IMG/VR virus record: IMGVR_UViG_3300032116_000628 | Location: 1 to 36,898 of that record | Reading direction: 5' to 3' (one strand) | DNA length: 36,898 nucleotides | Origin: a virus | Shown here: positions 6,322 to 12,956 of the stretch, in pieces | Numbering within the stretch: position 1 is the stretch's first letter | Layout of the letters: each line of letters begins with the position of its first letter | The notes under the pieces: generated by a model | What the model saw: only the letters and a program-made list of their open reading frames with translations | Databases searched by the model: none | What the model was told of the DNA's origin: nothing | Translations under genes and position numbers: made by a program

Positions 6322-8103
6322 TTATATTAGTTTGTATTCATTAAGGAAATCTTGAACATCGTCAGGAATTTCCCTAGTATCTAATTCTACCATAGCCCTC
6401 TGCTTTTCTGCAAGTCGGGTGGCAGAACTCCAAGTATGAACATCAATCTCTAGATTAGAGTCCCTACTTGTGTGGGAAATTGCTCCGAATACCGCCCCAC
6501 AAACAGCATCCGCTAAGTCCTTAGATTTCTTGCGTGGATGATCTACACGATTATTTTTCATAATCTTTAGTTCACCCATCTCTTCAAGAAGCAAAGGAAT
6601 CATAGGCATTGCGATTCTCTCTTCATATATCATCATAGCCAAATCCTCATAATGTTTCTTGGCTACTGAAACGGTATCAGTCCTCATTCCTACCGCCTTT
6701 AATTCCTGTTGAATATCAAAGGATTGCCAACGGTCAAACGAAACCATACCAATATTAAACCCTTCTCTGCGAAGATTAATAATCCACTTTTTTACCTCAG
6801 ATAGGTCAACTGGACCTTCTACCTTTGGCTCCCACCATGCAACGGCATCAACAACAACTATTGGGGCAACCTGTTGATAATCTTTAATTACCTGAATGTT
6901 TACCCATCGTTCAACATGTGCAATAGCAACTGCACATTTGTCGTGCCTTTGTGCAAGGTCAGCATGAACATAATATACTTTATCAGGGTCTGGCTTAAAA
7001 GTCAAATCAAACCTTCTGTGAGAATCTATAGGATTTCTTAATGTCATACACTTTTCTAATTTTTCTTTTTGTTTAAAAAATGCATCTGATGAATAGGTTG
7101 GGGTACAAAGAAAACGCATCATGGCATCTCCTAAGTCTGTTAAAAATGCAATCTTAAAATCATCAATCTTTCTTGTAGGGTTTACTTCCCATGTAGGTCT
7201 TTTAAGTGCAAACATTCTGGGGTATTTATATGATTTAATATGGTCTTCTTCCCAGACTATTTCAAATTCATTATCTGGTCCTTCTGGTAATTCTTCGTTA
7301 ATAATAAACTTGTGTCGTCTTTCTATTACTTCTTTTTCCATAATTACATCTTCATACCGTTTTGAAATGAAGTCACCGTTATAGCGGGGGAATGATAGAA
7401 GAACTACTTTTCCAAGATCTGGGAAACGAGAGTCTACCGTACCTCTAAATGCCTTATATATATTGTCAGCAGTTTTACCTTGATCATTTCCTGTTCCTAC
7501 CTCTGTAGCAAAACCAGAAATCTCATCAAGTACCGCCATAAATAAGTTAAGACCCTCATGTGATTCACGCTCAGAGTGTCCTGAATAAACTGTAATTGAT
7601 TTATTAAAACCAATAGAGTTTACCTTTGGATCATATTTTCCTGCAAACCACGGAGACTTTTCAATCTTTGTCTTAAAACCTTTAAAAAAAACATTTTTAG
7701 CCTGCTCTGCGTTAATAGCAACGTTGATAATATCAATAGCATCACCAGAAGGTTTGCCATAATATCTTGCAGGATCTTTTAAGCATAGTAGTTTATATAC
7801 AACATAAGCACAGGCAACAGTAGAAACAAAGTCTTTACCGCTACCTTTTCCAAGTTGAAGAATAATTTCATTCTTAGTATATTTAGCAAAATGCTTATCA
7901 CCTTGCTCAGTTCCCATTAATATATGTAAATCTTCTTTACGATAAATTTGACTCATTGCTTCAACAATGTCATACTGAATTGCAGACAGGGGTGGCTGAC
8001 CTAAAAAATCTGGAGATTCAACAAATGTTTTTACGTCTACAGGATTTTCATCAAACTGGTTATCTTGAAGCGCTTCAAAAAAATCATTGAACTTGGTGGA
8101 CAA
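6322..8103 (-). CDS. Terminase large subunit (TerL)
   Basis: 593 residues, DNA-packaging ATPase and nuclease. ATPase: Walker A-like GKGSGKD near 84-92 (Asp where Ser/Thr is usual) and Walker B MAVLDE near 190. RNase H-like nuclease: HADLAQRHD near 378, SFDRW near 455 and DLADAV near 530, giving the acidic metal ligands. It starts at TTG 8103, inside the end of terS; an in-frame stop lies three codons upstream and no ATG follows early. Adjacent TerS confirms the pair. Packaging mode cannot be told from sequence alone. Confidence 0.93.
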   Translation of the reverse strand: MSTKFNDFFEALQDNQFDENPVDVKTFVESPDFLGQPPLSAIQYDIVEAMSQIYRKEDLHILMGTEQGDKHFAKYTKNEIILQLGKGSGKDFVSTVACAYVVYKLLCLKDPARYYGKPSGDAIDIINVAINAEQAKNVFFKGFKTKIEKSPWFAGKYDPKVNSIGFNKSITVYSGHSERESHEGLNLFMAVLDEISGFATEVGTGNDQGKTADNIYKAFRGTVDSRFPDLGKVVLLSFPRYNGDFISKRYEDVIMEKEVIERRHKFIINEELPEGPDNEFEIVWEEDHIKSYKYPRMFALKRPTWEVNPTRKIDDFKIAFLTDLGDAMMRFLCTPTYSSDAFFKQKEKLEKCMTLRNPIDSHRRFDLTFKPDPDKVYYVHADLAQRHDKCAVAIAHVERWVNIQVIKDYQQVAPIVVVDAVAWWEPKVEGPVDLSEVKKWIINLRREGFNIGMVSFDRWQSFDIQQELKAVGMRTDTVSVAKKHYEDLAMMIYEERIAMPMIPLLLEEMGELKIMKNNRVDHPRKKSKDLADAVCGAVFGAISHTSRDSNLEIDVHTWSSATRLAEKQRAMVELDTREIPDDVQDFLNEYKLI

Positions 8104-8623
8104 CCGTAATCACTTCCCCTTCTTTTGCAATAGCGGAAAGTCTTTGCATAATTAAATCACGTACTTCTGGATGCTCAGAGGCAATATCACGAAGAATGTT
8201 AACAAGAACTTCTTGTTTGCGTTCAATTTCAATCATCTCTTCTGCCAACTCTTTATTTTCTAATAGTCCAGCCTTTTGTAGCATGTCAATTCTTCTTGCT
8301 TCAATATCCATAACAAGTTTAATTGCTTGAGTTTTGGCAGTAAGATTTGCTGTGGTAGTAGCATCATCAATAACTTCATATGCTTGTTGAATTAATTTTG
8401 TATAGTGTGCATCCGCTCCAACCAAAGCATCCTTAGCACGAGCACGAATAGCGTCATTAGCAGATGCCATAGCCTTCCACTCATTTAGATGTGCAACTAC
8501 ACGAGTACGTGGAATAGTAAGAGTCTTTGCAATTTTAGTTGGATCATTACCCTTTAGGTACTCTTCTACAACTTTATTTACTTCATCAAGATGTTTTACT
8601 AGTTCAATCTCAGTGTCGCTCAT
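8084..8623 (-). CDS. Terminase small subunit (TerS)
   Basis: 179 residues. An N-terminal helix-turn-helix (DPTKIAKTLTIPRTRVVAHLNEW, about 27-49) is followed by long helices (about 55-150) fit for oligomerisation. Family role: ring that recognises phage DNA and hands it to TerL. GAAGGA precedes the ATG. It overlaps terL by 20 bases and the DUF3310 gene by 14, so the three are translationally coupled. The call rests on HTH, size and place before terL. Confidence 0.82.
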   Translation of the reverse strand: MSDTEIELVKHLDEVNKVVEEYLKGNDPTKIAKTLTIPRTRVVAHLNEWKAMASANDAIRARAKDALVGADAHYTKLIQQAYEVIDDATTTANLTAKTQAIKLVMDIEARRIDMLQKAGLLENKELAEEMIEIERKQEVLVNILRDIASEHPEVRDLIMQRLSAIAKEGEVITVVHQVQ

Positions 8624-8855
8624 ATTTTCCTTCTAGTCTATTAATTTCATCTTGAATATAGAATATTGCTTTTTTTAAATCTTCGGTGTGAGTTTCTTCA
8701 TTTTTAAGTCCTGCCCTCCAAAGATATTTAAATGCATTGCCAATATTAAAATTACGATGGCGTGTAATTTCTATAGCCTCAACACCAGACGGATCTGATG
8801 TGTAGTGTGTTGGATGATTGACTTGATCTACTACAATGTTAAACTTTTCAGTCAT
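8610..8855 (-). CDS. DUF3310-family phage protein (T7 gp1.7-like domain)
   Basis: 81 residues from the ATG 8855-8853, chosen over an upstream ATG at 8870 because GAGGAAG lies just ahead. The family signature is clear: VNHPTHYTSDPSGVEAIEI near the N-terminus, FNIGNAFKYLWRAG in the middle and DLKKAIFYIQDEI near the end. DUF3310 occurs in many phages; in T7 gp1.7 it belongs to a nucleotide kinase, but this short version may only share the fold. It overlaps the micropeptide gene by 8 bases. Confidence 0.85.
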   Translation of the reverse strand: MTEKFNIVVDQVNHPTHYTSDPSGVEAIEITRHRNFNIGNAFKYLWRAGLKNEETHTEDLKKAIFYIQDEINRLEGKYERH

Positions 8856-8973
8856 TATCTTCCTCTTCATTTAAATTAAAATCAAATGCATCTGGTAAAT
8901 CTTTTAGTGTATAAAGAGCATACGCAATGCCAACGGCACTAGCAATAGTTGCTATTACAAATAACTTTTTCAT
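8848..8973 (-). CDS. 41-residue single-span membrane micropeptide
   Basis: ATG 8973-8971 with AGAGGTAGG upstream; stop TGA 8850-8848. Sequence: basic MKK, one hydrophobic helix (about 4-22, LFVIATIASAVGIAYALY), then an acidic tail ending in NEEEDND. It could be a signal peptide-like or membrane-anchored peptide. It fits tightly between the HTH gene and the DUF3310 gene with overlaps typical of real phage genes. No family recognised. Confidence 0.72.
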   Translation of the reverse strand: MKKLFVIATIASAVGIAYALYTLKDLPDAFDFNLNEEEDND

Positions 8974-8978
8974 AATGC

Positions 8979-9134
8979 CTACCTCTTTGATTTTCTTAGC
9001 CCAAACTTAGCAAGATAAACATAGATTGTTTCTACGCTTACCCCACACTCTTTAGCAATATCTTCTGGACTTTTTTTATCCATATGATAACGCTTCTTAA
9101 GCCATAATTCATTCTGATACATTTTAGCACCCAT
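8979..9134 (-). CDS. 51-residue helix-turn-helix protein
   Basis: ATG 9134-9132 with AAGGAG eight bases ahead, stop TAG 8981-8979. The core, LWLKKRYHMDKKSPEDIAKECG, then VSVETIYVYLAKFGL, is a helix-turn-helix of the kind that recognises DNA in recombinases and homing-endonuclease tails (HTH_23-like). Nothing else is in the protein, so it may be a small transcription regulator or an adaptor. It follows the RuvC-like gene by two bases. A promoter-like sequence overlaps its start. Confidence 0.78.
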   Translation of the reverse strand: MGAKMYQNELWLKKRYHMDKKSPEDIAKECGVSVETIYVYLAKFGLRKSKR

Positions 9135-9150
9135 GGCTACTCCTTGTCAA
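9121..9150 (-). promoter_or_regulatory. Promoter-like TTGACA-N18-TAAAAT overlapping the HTH gene start
   Basis: TTGACA at 9150-9145, 18-base spacer, TAAAAT at 9126-9121 preceded by TGC. Both elements and spacing are the same as in the ssDNA-binding protein promoter (16910-16939). Predicted +1 near 9114 lies inside the HTH reading frame, so it would serve the micropeptide, DUF3310 and terminase genes. Confidence 0.5.
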
Positions 9151-9715
9151 ATCCTACTGCTTTGTCCCAGTTATTAATAGCCCAATGCCCAATACCTGCT
9201 GCATCTGCCACATCATAATCATCTATCTTTTTATCATATGCTATTTCTAACAACTTTATTGTTCTTTTCTTTCTAAAGTCACGCTCATATGATTTATACC
9301 AAGATAATGATTTACCAGGGTTTACTGCTCTTATCTGTAATTGTTCTTCTTTAGATAGTTTCTTGTTACCTAGGTAGTTTTGCCATGTTATTGGAGATAC
9401 CCTGCCAATTGTAGAAATACCTGCCAGCCCAGCACCGCCAAGAATTGCTCCCTGGACCAATGCAAGATCTGCTGCAGTTTTTGGGGAGTTCATAAAAACG
9501 GTATGTTCAATAACAATAGTCTTTACCATATTATAATGATCAAACAAAGCCCTAGTCTTAGCAGTAGCATCTATTACCTTTTGATATATATTCGCACCTT
9601 CAAAGTTTATTTTTCCATATCCAGTTAAGGTTTTATATGTATAAAATGCAAAGGCAAGACTATTAGTACTAGCGTCAATAGCACAAATATTTGCTGGCTG
9701 ACTAATCTTGCTCAT
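9137..9715 (-). CDS. RuvC-like Holliday junction resolvase
   Basis: 192 residues from ATG 9715 (a TTG two codons earlier is possible). RNase H-fold resolvase motifs: ICAIDAST (Asp14), TIVIEHT (Glu70) and the acidic cluster KKIDDYDVADAAGIG (Asp165-171), as in RuvC where the last Asp residues bind metal. Family role: symmetric cleavage of four-way junctions; in phages it trims branched concatemers before packaging. It lies at the end of the recombination genes, next to the packaging genes, consistent with this. Confidence 0.85.
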   Translation of the reverse strand: MSKISQPANICAIDASTNSLAFAFYTYKTLTGYGKINFEGANIYQKVIDATAKTRALFDHYNMVKTIVIEHTVFMNSPKTAADLALVQGAILGGAGLAGISTIGRVSPITWQNYLGNKKLSKEEQLQIRAVNPGKSLSWYKSYERDFRKKRTIKLLEIAYDKKIDDYDVADAAGIGHWAINNWDKAVGFDKE

Positions 9716-9998
9716 AATCAAAGTATCCTTTTATTTCTTTTAACATTTTATCTACCGCCTTTTTACTAACATTACAGTTAGCACAAAATCCAGAGTCATT
9801 ATAAATAGATAGTTTTAAACCACATCCACCTAAACATTTTCTATCCTTCTTTTTTCTTTTTAATCTTTTTGTAATTAAATATCTTTCTGCAATCTTTTCT
9901 CTTGTAGCCAAATCTCTGCAGGTTTCACTGCAATAAACCTGATAACTAACCCTAGGTTCAAAATATTTGTTACAACCGAAATGACTACAAAGTTTCAC
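9702..9998 (-). CDS. Zinc-finger protein with two Cys clusters
   Basis: 98 residues, GTG start preceded by GGGGGA. Cluster one: CSHFGC at 4-9 then YCSETCRD (about 23-29), like FCS/MYM-type fingers. A very basic stretch follows (ITKRLKRKKKDRKC), then cluster two, CLGGCG and FCANC (about 55-75). It probably binds nucleic acid. Genes of this look occur in actinobacterial phages next to resolvases. Overlaps both neighbours by 14 bases. Function unknown. Confidence 0.78.
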   Translation of the reverse strand: MKLCSHFGCNKYFEPRVSYQVYCSETCRDLATREKIAERYLITKRLKRKKKDRKCLGGCGLKLSIYNDSGFCANCNVSKKAVDKMLKEIKGYFDYEQD

Positions 9999-10818
9999 TC
10001 AATCCCCCAAGAGATTTTATTTTTACTACCCCTGGCTCTGCAGCAGCACAGGCAGCCTTTACAGGACAACCTTTGCATATCTTAGAGTTTGCTCTATAGT
10101 TTTTCTGTGGAATAGTTTTATCTTTCCATGATTTATAAACTATACGCATCCAGTCAAAACTATTATCAATCCAATTTTTGTATTCTTCTGTTACCTCTAT
10201 TGGAAATACAAGAAGATCGTGATTGTTTTTATTTTCATATATCAATACGCCTTTTGCTTTTTTTAATACCTTCATGTAAATTATTAATTGCTTTACATGA
10301 TAATCTGCTGGCTCACTTTTATTTTTATAATATTCAAAAGACTCAGACTTCATAGTTTTAATTTCGCCAACTATTTCTTCATCTTTTATTTCAAGCATTG
10401 CATCTCCCCAGCCAAAAATTGGAGGATCTGAATGGGCAACCTTAAATTCTGTTGTATATTTTTCTTTACCAGTTTCATCAAAATATTTTTCATCAAGAAA
10501 TTTCTTTGCTATTCCAGAGTCCAACATAGCCTGTTGAATTCTATCATGGGACATAGTTCCAGCATTCATATTGGCAATATCATATGCGTCATTATTGCTT
10601 TCGAATATATTGCCTTCAAAAGCAAGGTACCAGTATCGTGGACATTCGCCATGTCCAAACACAAGGCTAGATGGAGCAAACGTCTTTTTCTTGGTATATT
10701 TAGGTTCTTGTTTGGCTATGTAGCCACTGTTAATTTTTTCTATAAGAGCAGCGCTATCAAGGATATGAGATGTATCATCAGCCCTTTTCATCATCTGCTT
10801 TATCAAGTTTTTAGTCAT
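9985..10818 (-). CDS. Cas4/RecB-like PD-(D/E)XK nuclease with Fe-S cluster
   Basis: 277 residues. Nuclease core: His91, Asp139 in WGDAML, Glu152-x-Lys154 in GEIK and Gln177 in VKQLIIYM. Iron-sulfur ligands: Cys59 in GECPRYWYL and C-terminal Cys248, Cys251, Cys257 in KICKGCPVKAAC, the Cas4/AddB arrangement. Family role: single-strand exonuclease making ends for recombination. There is no CRISPR array or cas1 here, so a recombination role with the RecA-like protein is likeliest. It has its own extended -10 promoter at 10836-10844 and an AAAGGAT site. Confidence 0.88.
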   Translation of the reverse strand: MTKNLIKQMMKRADDTSHILDSAALIEKINSGYIAKQEPKYTKKKTFAPSSLVFGHGECPRYWYLAFEGNIFESNNDAYDIANMNAGTMSHDRIQQAMLDSGIAKKFLDEKYFDETGKEKYTTEFKVAHSDPPIFGWGDAMLEIKDEEIVGEIKTMKSESFEYYKNKSEPADYHVKQLIIYMKVLKKAKGVLIYENKNNHDLLVFPIEVTEEYKNWIDNSFDWMRIVYKSWKDKTIPQKNYRANSKICKGCPVKAACAAAEPGVVKIKSLGGLSETL

Positions 10819-10835
10819 TAGAATCCTTTTTATCT

Positions 10836-10844
10836 ATTATATCA
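10836..10844 (-). promoter_or_regulatory. Extended -10 TGATATAAT before the Cas4-like gene
   Basis: Exact TGATATAAT at 10844-10836, one base past the stop of the previous gene. A TTGAAA at 10866-10861 is 19 bases upstream, a long but possible spacing. Predicted start near 10829, leader of about 11 nt containing AAAGGAT. Confidence 0.62.
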
Positions 10845-10845
10845 G

Positions 10846-11163
10846 TTACCGCATTATGTATTTCAATGCAGATACCAAGTCATTAATTGCTTCTGCTGCT
10901 GTGTAATAAATGTTTTTCTTTCCTCTATCAGTTTTATCTACATTTGTCATCCACGTAGCCCTGAATGACATTTTTGCTGCAATCGCCTGAAGTCTTACTA
11001 TTTCAAGACTTGCCACTTGTGGTGGAATATCTGGCTTTACAATAAGTTTGGCAATCATTGTAAGAGCAGTAGTAAGTTCTTCATCTTTCATATAGTCAGC
11101 AATCTCACTAAGACCATTTACCATATCTATAGTAGTCTTAGCAGGTTCAATTTGTTCTGCCAT
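10846..11163 (-). CDS. Unknown helical protein in recombination operon
   Basis: 105 residues from ATG 11163, chosen because GGGAGG lies six bases ahead; a TTG at 11169 overlaps that site. Mostly helical: an acidic N-terminal half (MVNGLSEIADYMKDEELTTAL), a PDIPPQ turn, and a C-terminal half with basic WMTNVDKTDRGKKN and YTAAEAINDL. No motif recognised. It overlaps the Hjc-like nuclease gene by 17 bases and precedes the Cas4-like nuclease gene, so it may assist DNA processing. Confidence 0.72.
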   Translation of the reverse strand: MAEQIEPAKTTIDMVNGLSEIADYMKDEELTTALTMIAKLIVKPDIPPQVASLEIVRLQAIAAKMSFRATWMTNVDKTDRGKKNIYYTAAEAINDLVSALKYIMR

Positions 11164-11455
11164 TTTCAACCTCCCACGTTAGTTGATCTAATAAATCAAA
11201 TTCTATTATAGCAAGACGAGTTTTTTTATTGCCTTCTCCAAGTATTACTACTATGGCTGGAGATTTATCAGTGCCCGCTTTTATTGAATCTGTTACAACT
11301 TTAGCCCACACATCTTGGTTTATCGTAAAAGATTTTGCTGTTTCTTTAAAATCAACAACAAAATTTCTCCAAGTAGCATCCCCCTTCTTGGTATTTCTAC
11401 CAGAATTTTTATGTTGCTTGGCACCTATTCTTTTACTTTCACTTTTCTCGCTCAT
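11147..11455 (-). CDS. Hjc-like PD-(D/E)XK nuclease
   Basis: 102 residues from ATG 11455, preceded by AAAGGA. A longer frame upstream to 11533 overlaps the previous gene too far. The pattern KNSGRNTKKGDATWRNFVVD-x-K (Asp26, Asp35, Lys37) and the following helix with INQDVWAKVVTDSIKAG and PAIVVILG resemble archaeal Hjc and small phage endonucleases, which cut branched DNA. If right, the phage has both Hjc-like and RuvC-like resolvases. It could also be a nuclease of another PD-(D/E)XK branch. Confidence 0.62.
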   Translation of the reverse strand: MSEKSESKRIGAKQHKNSGRNTKKGDATWRNFVVDFKETAKSFTINQDVWAKVVTDSIKAGTDKSPAIVVILGEGNKKTRLAIIEFDLLDQLTWEVENGRTN

Positions 11456-11630
11456 AGTCCTTTTTCTTTTTGTAACCGACTTGAAACAGTTGAGACTTAG
11501 ATAGATGCTTGTTAGAACACATCCAAGTTGCAATTCCAGTTTCTATATATACCCTCATAGTTAAAACTTCTTCTTTGCATGTTCTACAAGGAAATTTTCC
11601 AGGATAGATAGAAAATTTTTCTTTAGACAT
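11439..11630 (-). CDS. Small zinc-ribbon-like protein
   Basis: 63 residues. CRTCKEE near 15-21 and a third Cys in WMCSNKHLS near 38 (with a His after it) make a probable three-Cys, one-His metal site on a short beta sheet, followed by a basic tail KKKKDYEREK. It overlaps recA by 8 bases and the Hjc-like gene by 17. Likely a nucleic-acid or protein adaptor; function unknown. Confidence 0.72.
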   Translation of the reverse strand: MSKEKFSIYPGKFPCRTCKEEVLTMRVYIETGIATWMCSNKHLSKSQLFQVGYKKKKDYEREK

Positions 11631-12639
11631 TTGAAAGTTTATTTTTCAACATATTTTGTAAATCTAAATCTTCTTTTACTCTGTTAATCAATCCATCACG
11701 ACCTTGTACCTTGGTTCCATCTTCTAGTTGGTACCACGCACCAGTTCTATTAACCAAACCAGCAAGTTCGGCGGTATCAACAAGATCGCCAATAGTATCG
11801 ATGCCAAGACTGTCACCTCTAAAATAGAAATCATACTCACCACTTTGGAAGGAAGGCGAAGTTTTAGAGAACTGTAATTCCCAACGAACCTTGCGACCAA
11901 TCTTTTCTTCAATGAGTTTATCTCCAACATGTATTTTCCCCTTGATTGCCTGATTATCTGATTCAGACGAGAATAATTTAATTACAGTAGACGAATAAAA
12001 CTTAGTAGCCTGTCCACCAGTAGGCTGTTGACTTGTATACATTGCATTAATATTATTTCTAGATTGTGAAATTAATACAAGCAATGTTGGCTTTACCTTA
12101 TTATTTGCATAGTTAAGCATCTTCCATGCATTACTAAAGTCACGAGATTCTGCACCAATTTGTTTTGTATTTTCTAGTTGCTTTAACTCTGTTGAGTCTT
12201 TTTCAAAATAAATGGCAGGAAGTAAAGATGTAATAGAGTCAACAACTATCATATCTACACCAGCCTCTATAAGATTAACGCCTACATCTACCATTTCATT
12301 AATAGTTCTGGCTTGAGAAACTATTAGTTTTGATGTATCTACCCCAAGTTTTTCTGCCCATGTTTTATCATATGACATTTCTGCATCAATCCAAGCACAG
12401 ACCTTACCTTCTTTTTGTGCTATTCCTATCATTTGTAAACAAAGTGATGACTTAGCGCTAGACTTGCTGCCCCAGACAAGAACCTGTCTACCATATGGCA
12501 ATCCACCATTAAGTGCACGATTTAAACCAAAACTTGGTGTTGCAGCATATTCCGTTTTAGGAACTTCATCTCCTACTAAAATACTTTTTCTTAGTTTAGG
12601 ATTTAACTGTGATAATACATCTTCAATAGTTACTGTCAT
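11623..12639 (-). CDS. recA: RecA-like recombinase
   Basis: 338 residues. Walker A is GSKSSAKS (57-64): the second Gly of GxxxxGK is Ala. The catalytic Glu87 lies in WIDAEMSYD, and Walker B is VDMIVVDSITS (Asp134). SQSRNNINAMYTSQQPTGGQA (about 190-210) matches loop L2 of RecA/UvsX proteins. Family role: ATP-dependent strand exchange. Length is near bacterial RecA (about 350), but the C-terminal domain is shorter. It is translationally joined to the MazG-like gene. Confidence 0.9.
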   Translation of the reverse strand: MTVTIEDVLSQLNPKLRKSILVGDEVPKTEYAATPSFGLNRALNGGLPYGRQVLVWGSKSSAKSSLCLQMIGIAQKEGKVCAWIDAEMSYDKTWAEKLGVDTSKLIVSQARTINEMVDVGVNLIEAGVDMIVVDSITSLLPAIYFEKDSTELKQLENTKQIGAESRDFSNAWKMLNYANNKVKPTLLVLISQSRNNINAMYTSQQPTGGQATKFYSSTVIKLFSSESDNQAIKGKIHVGDKLIEEKIGRKVRWELQFSKTSPSFQSGEYDFYFRGDSLGIDTIGDLVDTAELAGLVNRTGAWYQLEDGTKVQGRDGLINRVKEDLDLQNMLKNKLSNV

Positions 12640-12956
12640 TAGAATCTTACCCCATGCTTCATTGGTCTACTAGAATTCTTTTCCATCTTTTCTTTAATAG
12701 CATAGTCAAGAGATTTCTTCATATACCCTGCCTCTACCATGCCAGCATAAAGATCAAGGGTACGAATAATAATATCTGCAAACTCATCTGACATTTGATC
12801 TGGATCCATCTCTTTACGAAGAGCCTCCATTGCTTCTACAACCTCAGAAACAATCATCATCATTTGCTTTGCTACAAATATAGGGTCTACTGTTCTATCC
12901 CAAAATCCTTTGCTAACAGCATTTTTATGTATTTCTTCTGCTAAATCATCAAACAT
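12639..12956 (-). CDS. MazG-like nucleotide pyrophosphohydrolase
   Basis: 105 residues. All-alpha NTP-PPase motif: SEVVEAMEALRKE (about 37-49) gives the ExxxE ligands, and DEFADIIIRTLDL (about 57-69) the ExxD ligands for magnesium. The tail KMEKNSSRPMKHGVRF is common in phage MazG-like proteins. Family role: hydrolysis of (d)NTPs to NMP; in phages it may clean or recycle nucleotides or change host ppGpp. It sits between polymerase and recA. Confidence 0.85.
   Translation of the reverse strand: MFDDLAEEIHKNAVSKGFWDRTVDPIFVAKQMMMIVSEVVEAMEALRKEMDPDQMSDEFADIIIRTLDLYAGMVEAGYMKKSLDYAIKEKMEKNSSRPMKHGVRF

Noticed and set aside
5192-6355. Long open frames on the plus strand (197 and 160 residues) opposite the 372-residue secreted protein
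   Set aside because: They mirror the Ala/Val/Thr-rich codons of the real gene, have no matching domains, and no other plus-strand gene exists in the window.
10816-10866. CRISPR-Cas context for the Cas4-like nuclease
   Set aside because: No repeat-spacer array and no cas1/cas2 found; Cas4-like nucleases are common stand-alone phage recombination genes.
11456-11533. Extended N-terminus of the Hjc-like protein from 11533
   Set aside because: The extra residues overlap the upstream zinc-ribbon gene almost fully and look non-protein-like; ATG 11455 has an AAAGGA site.
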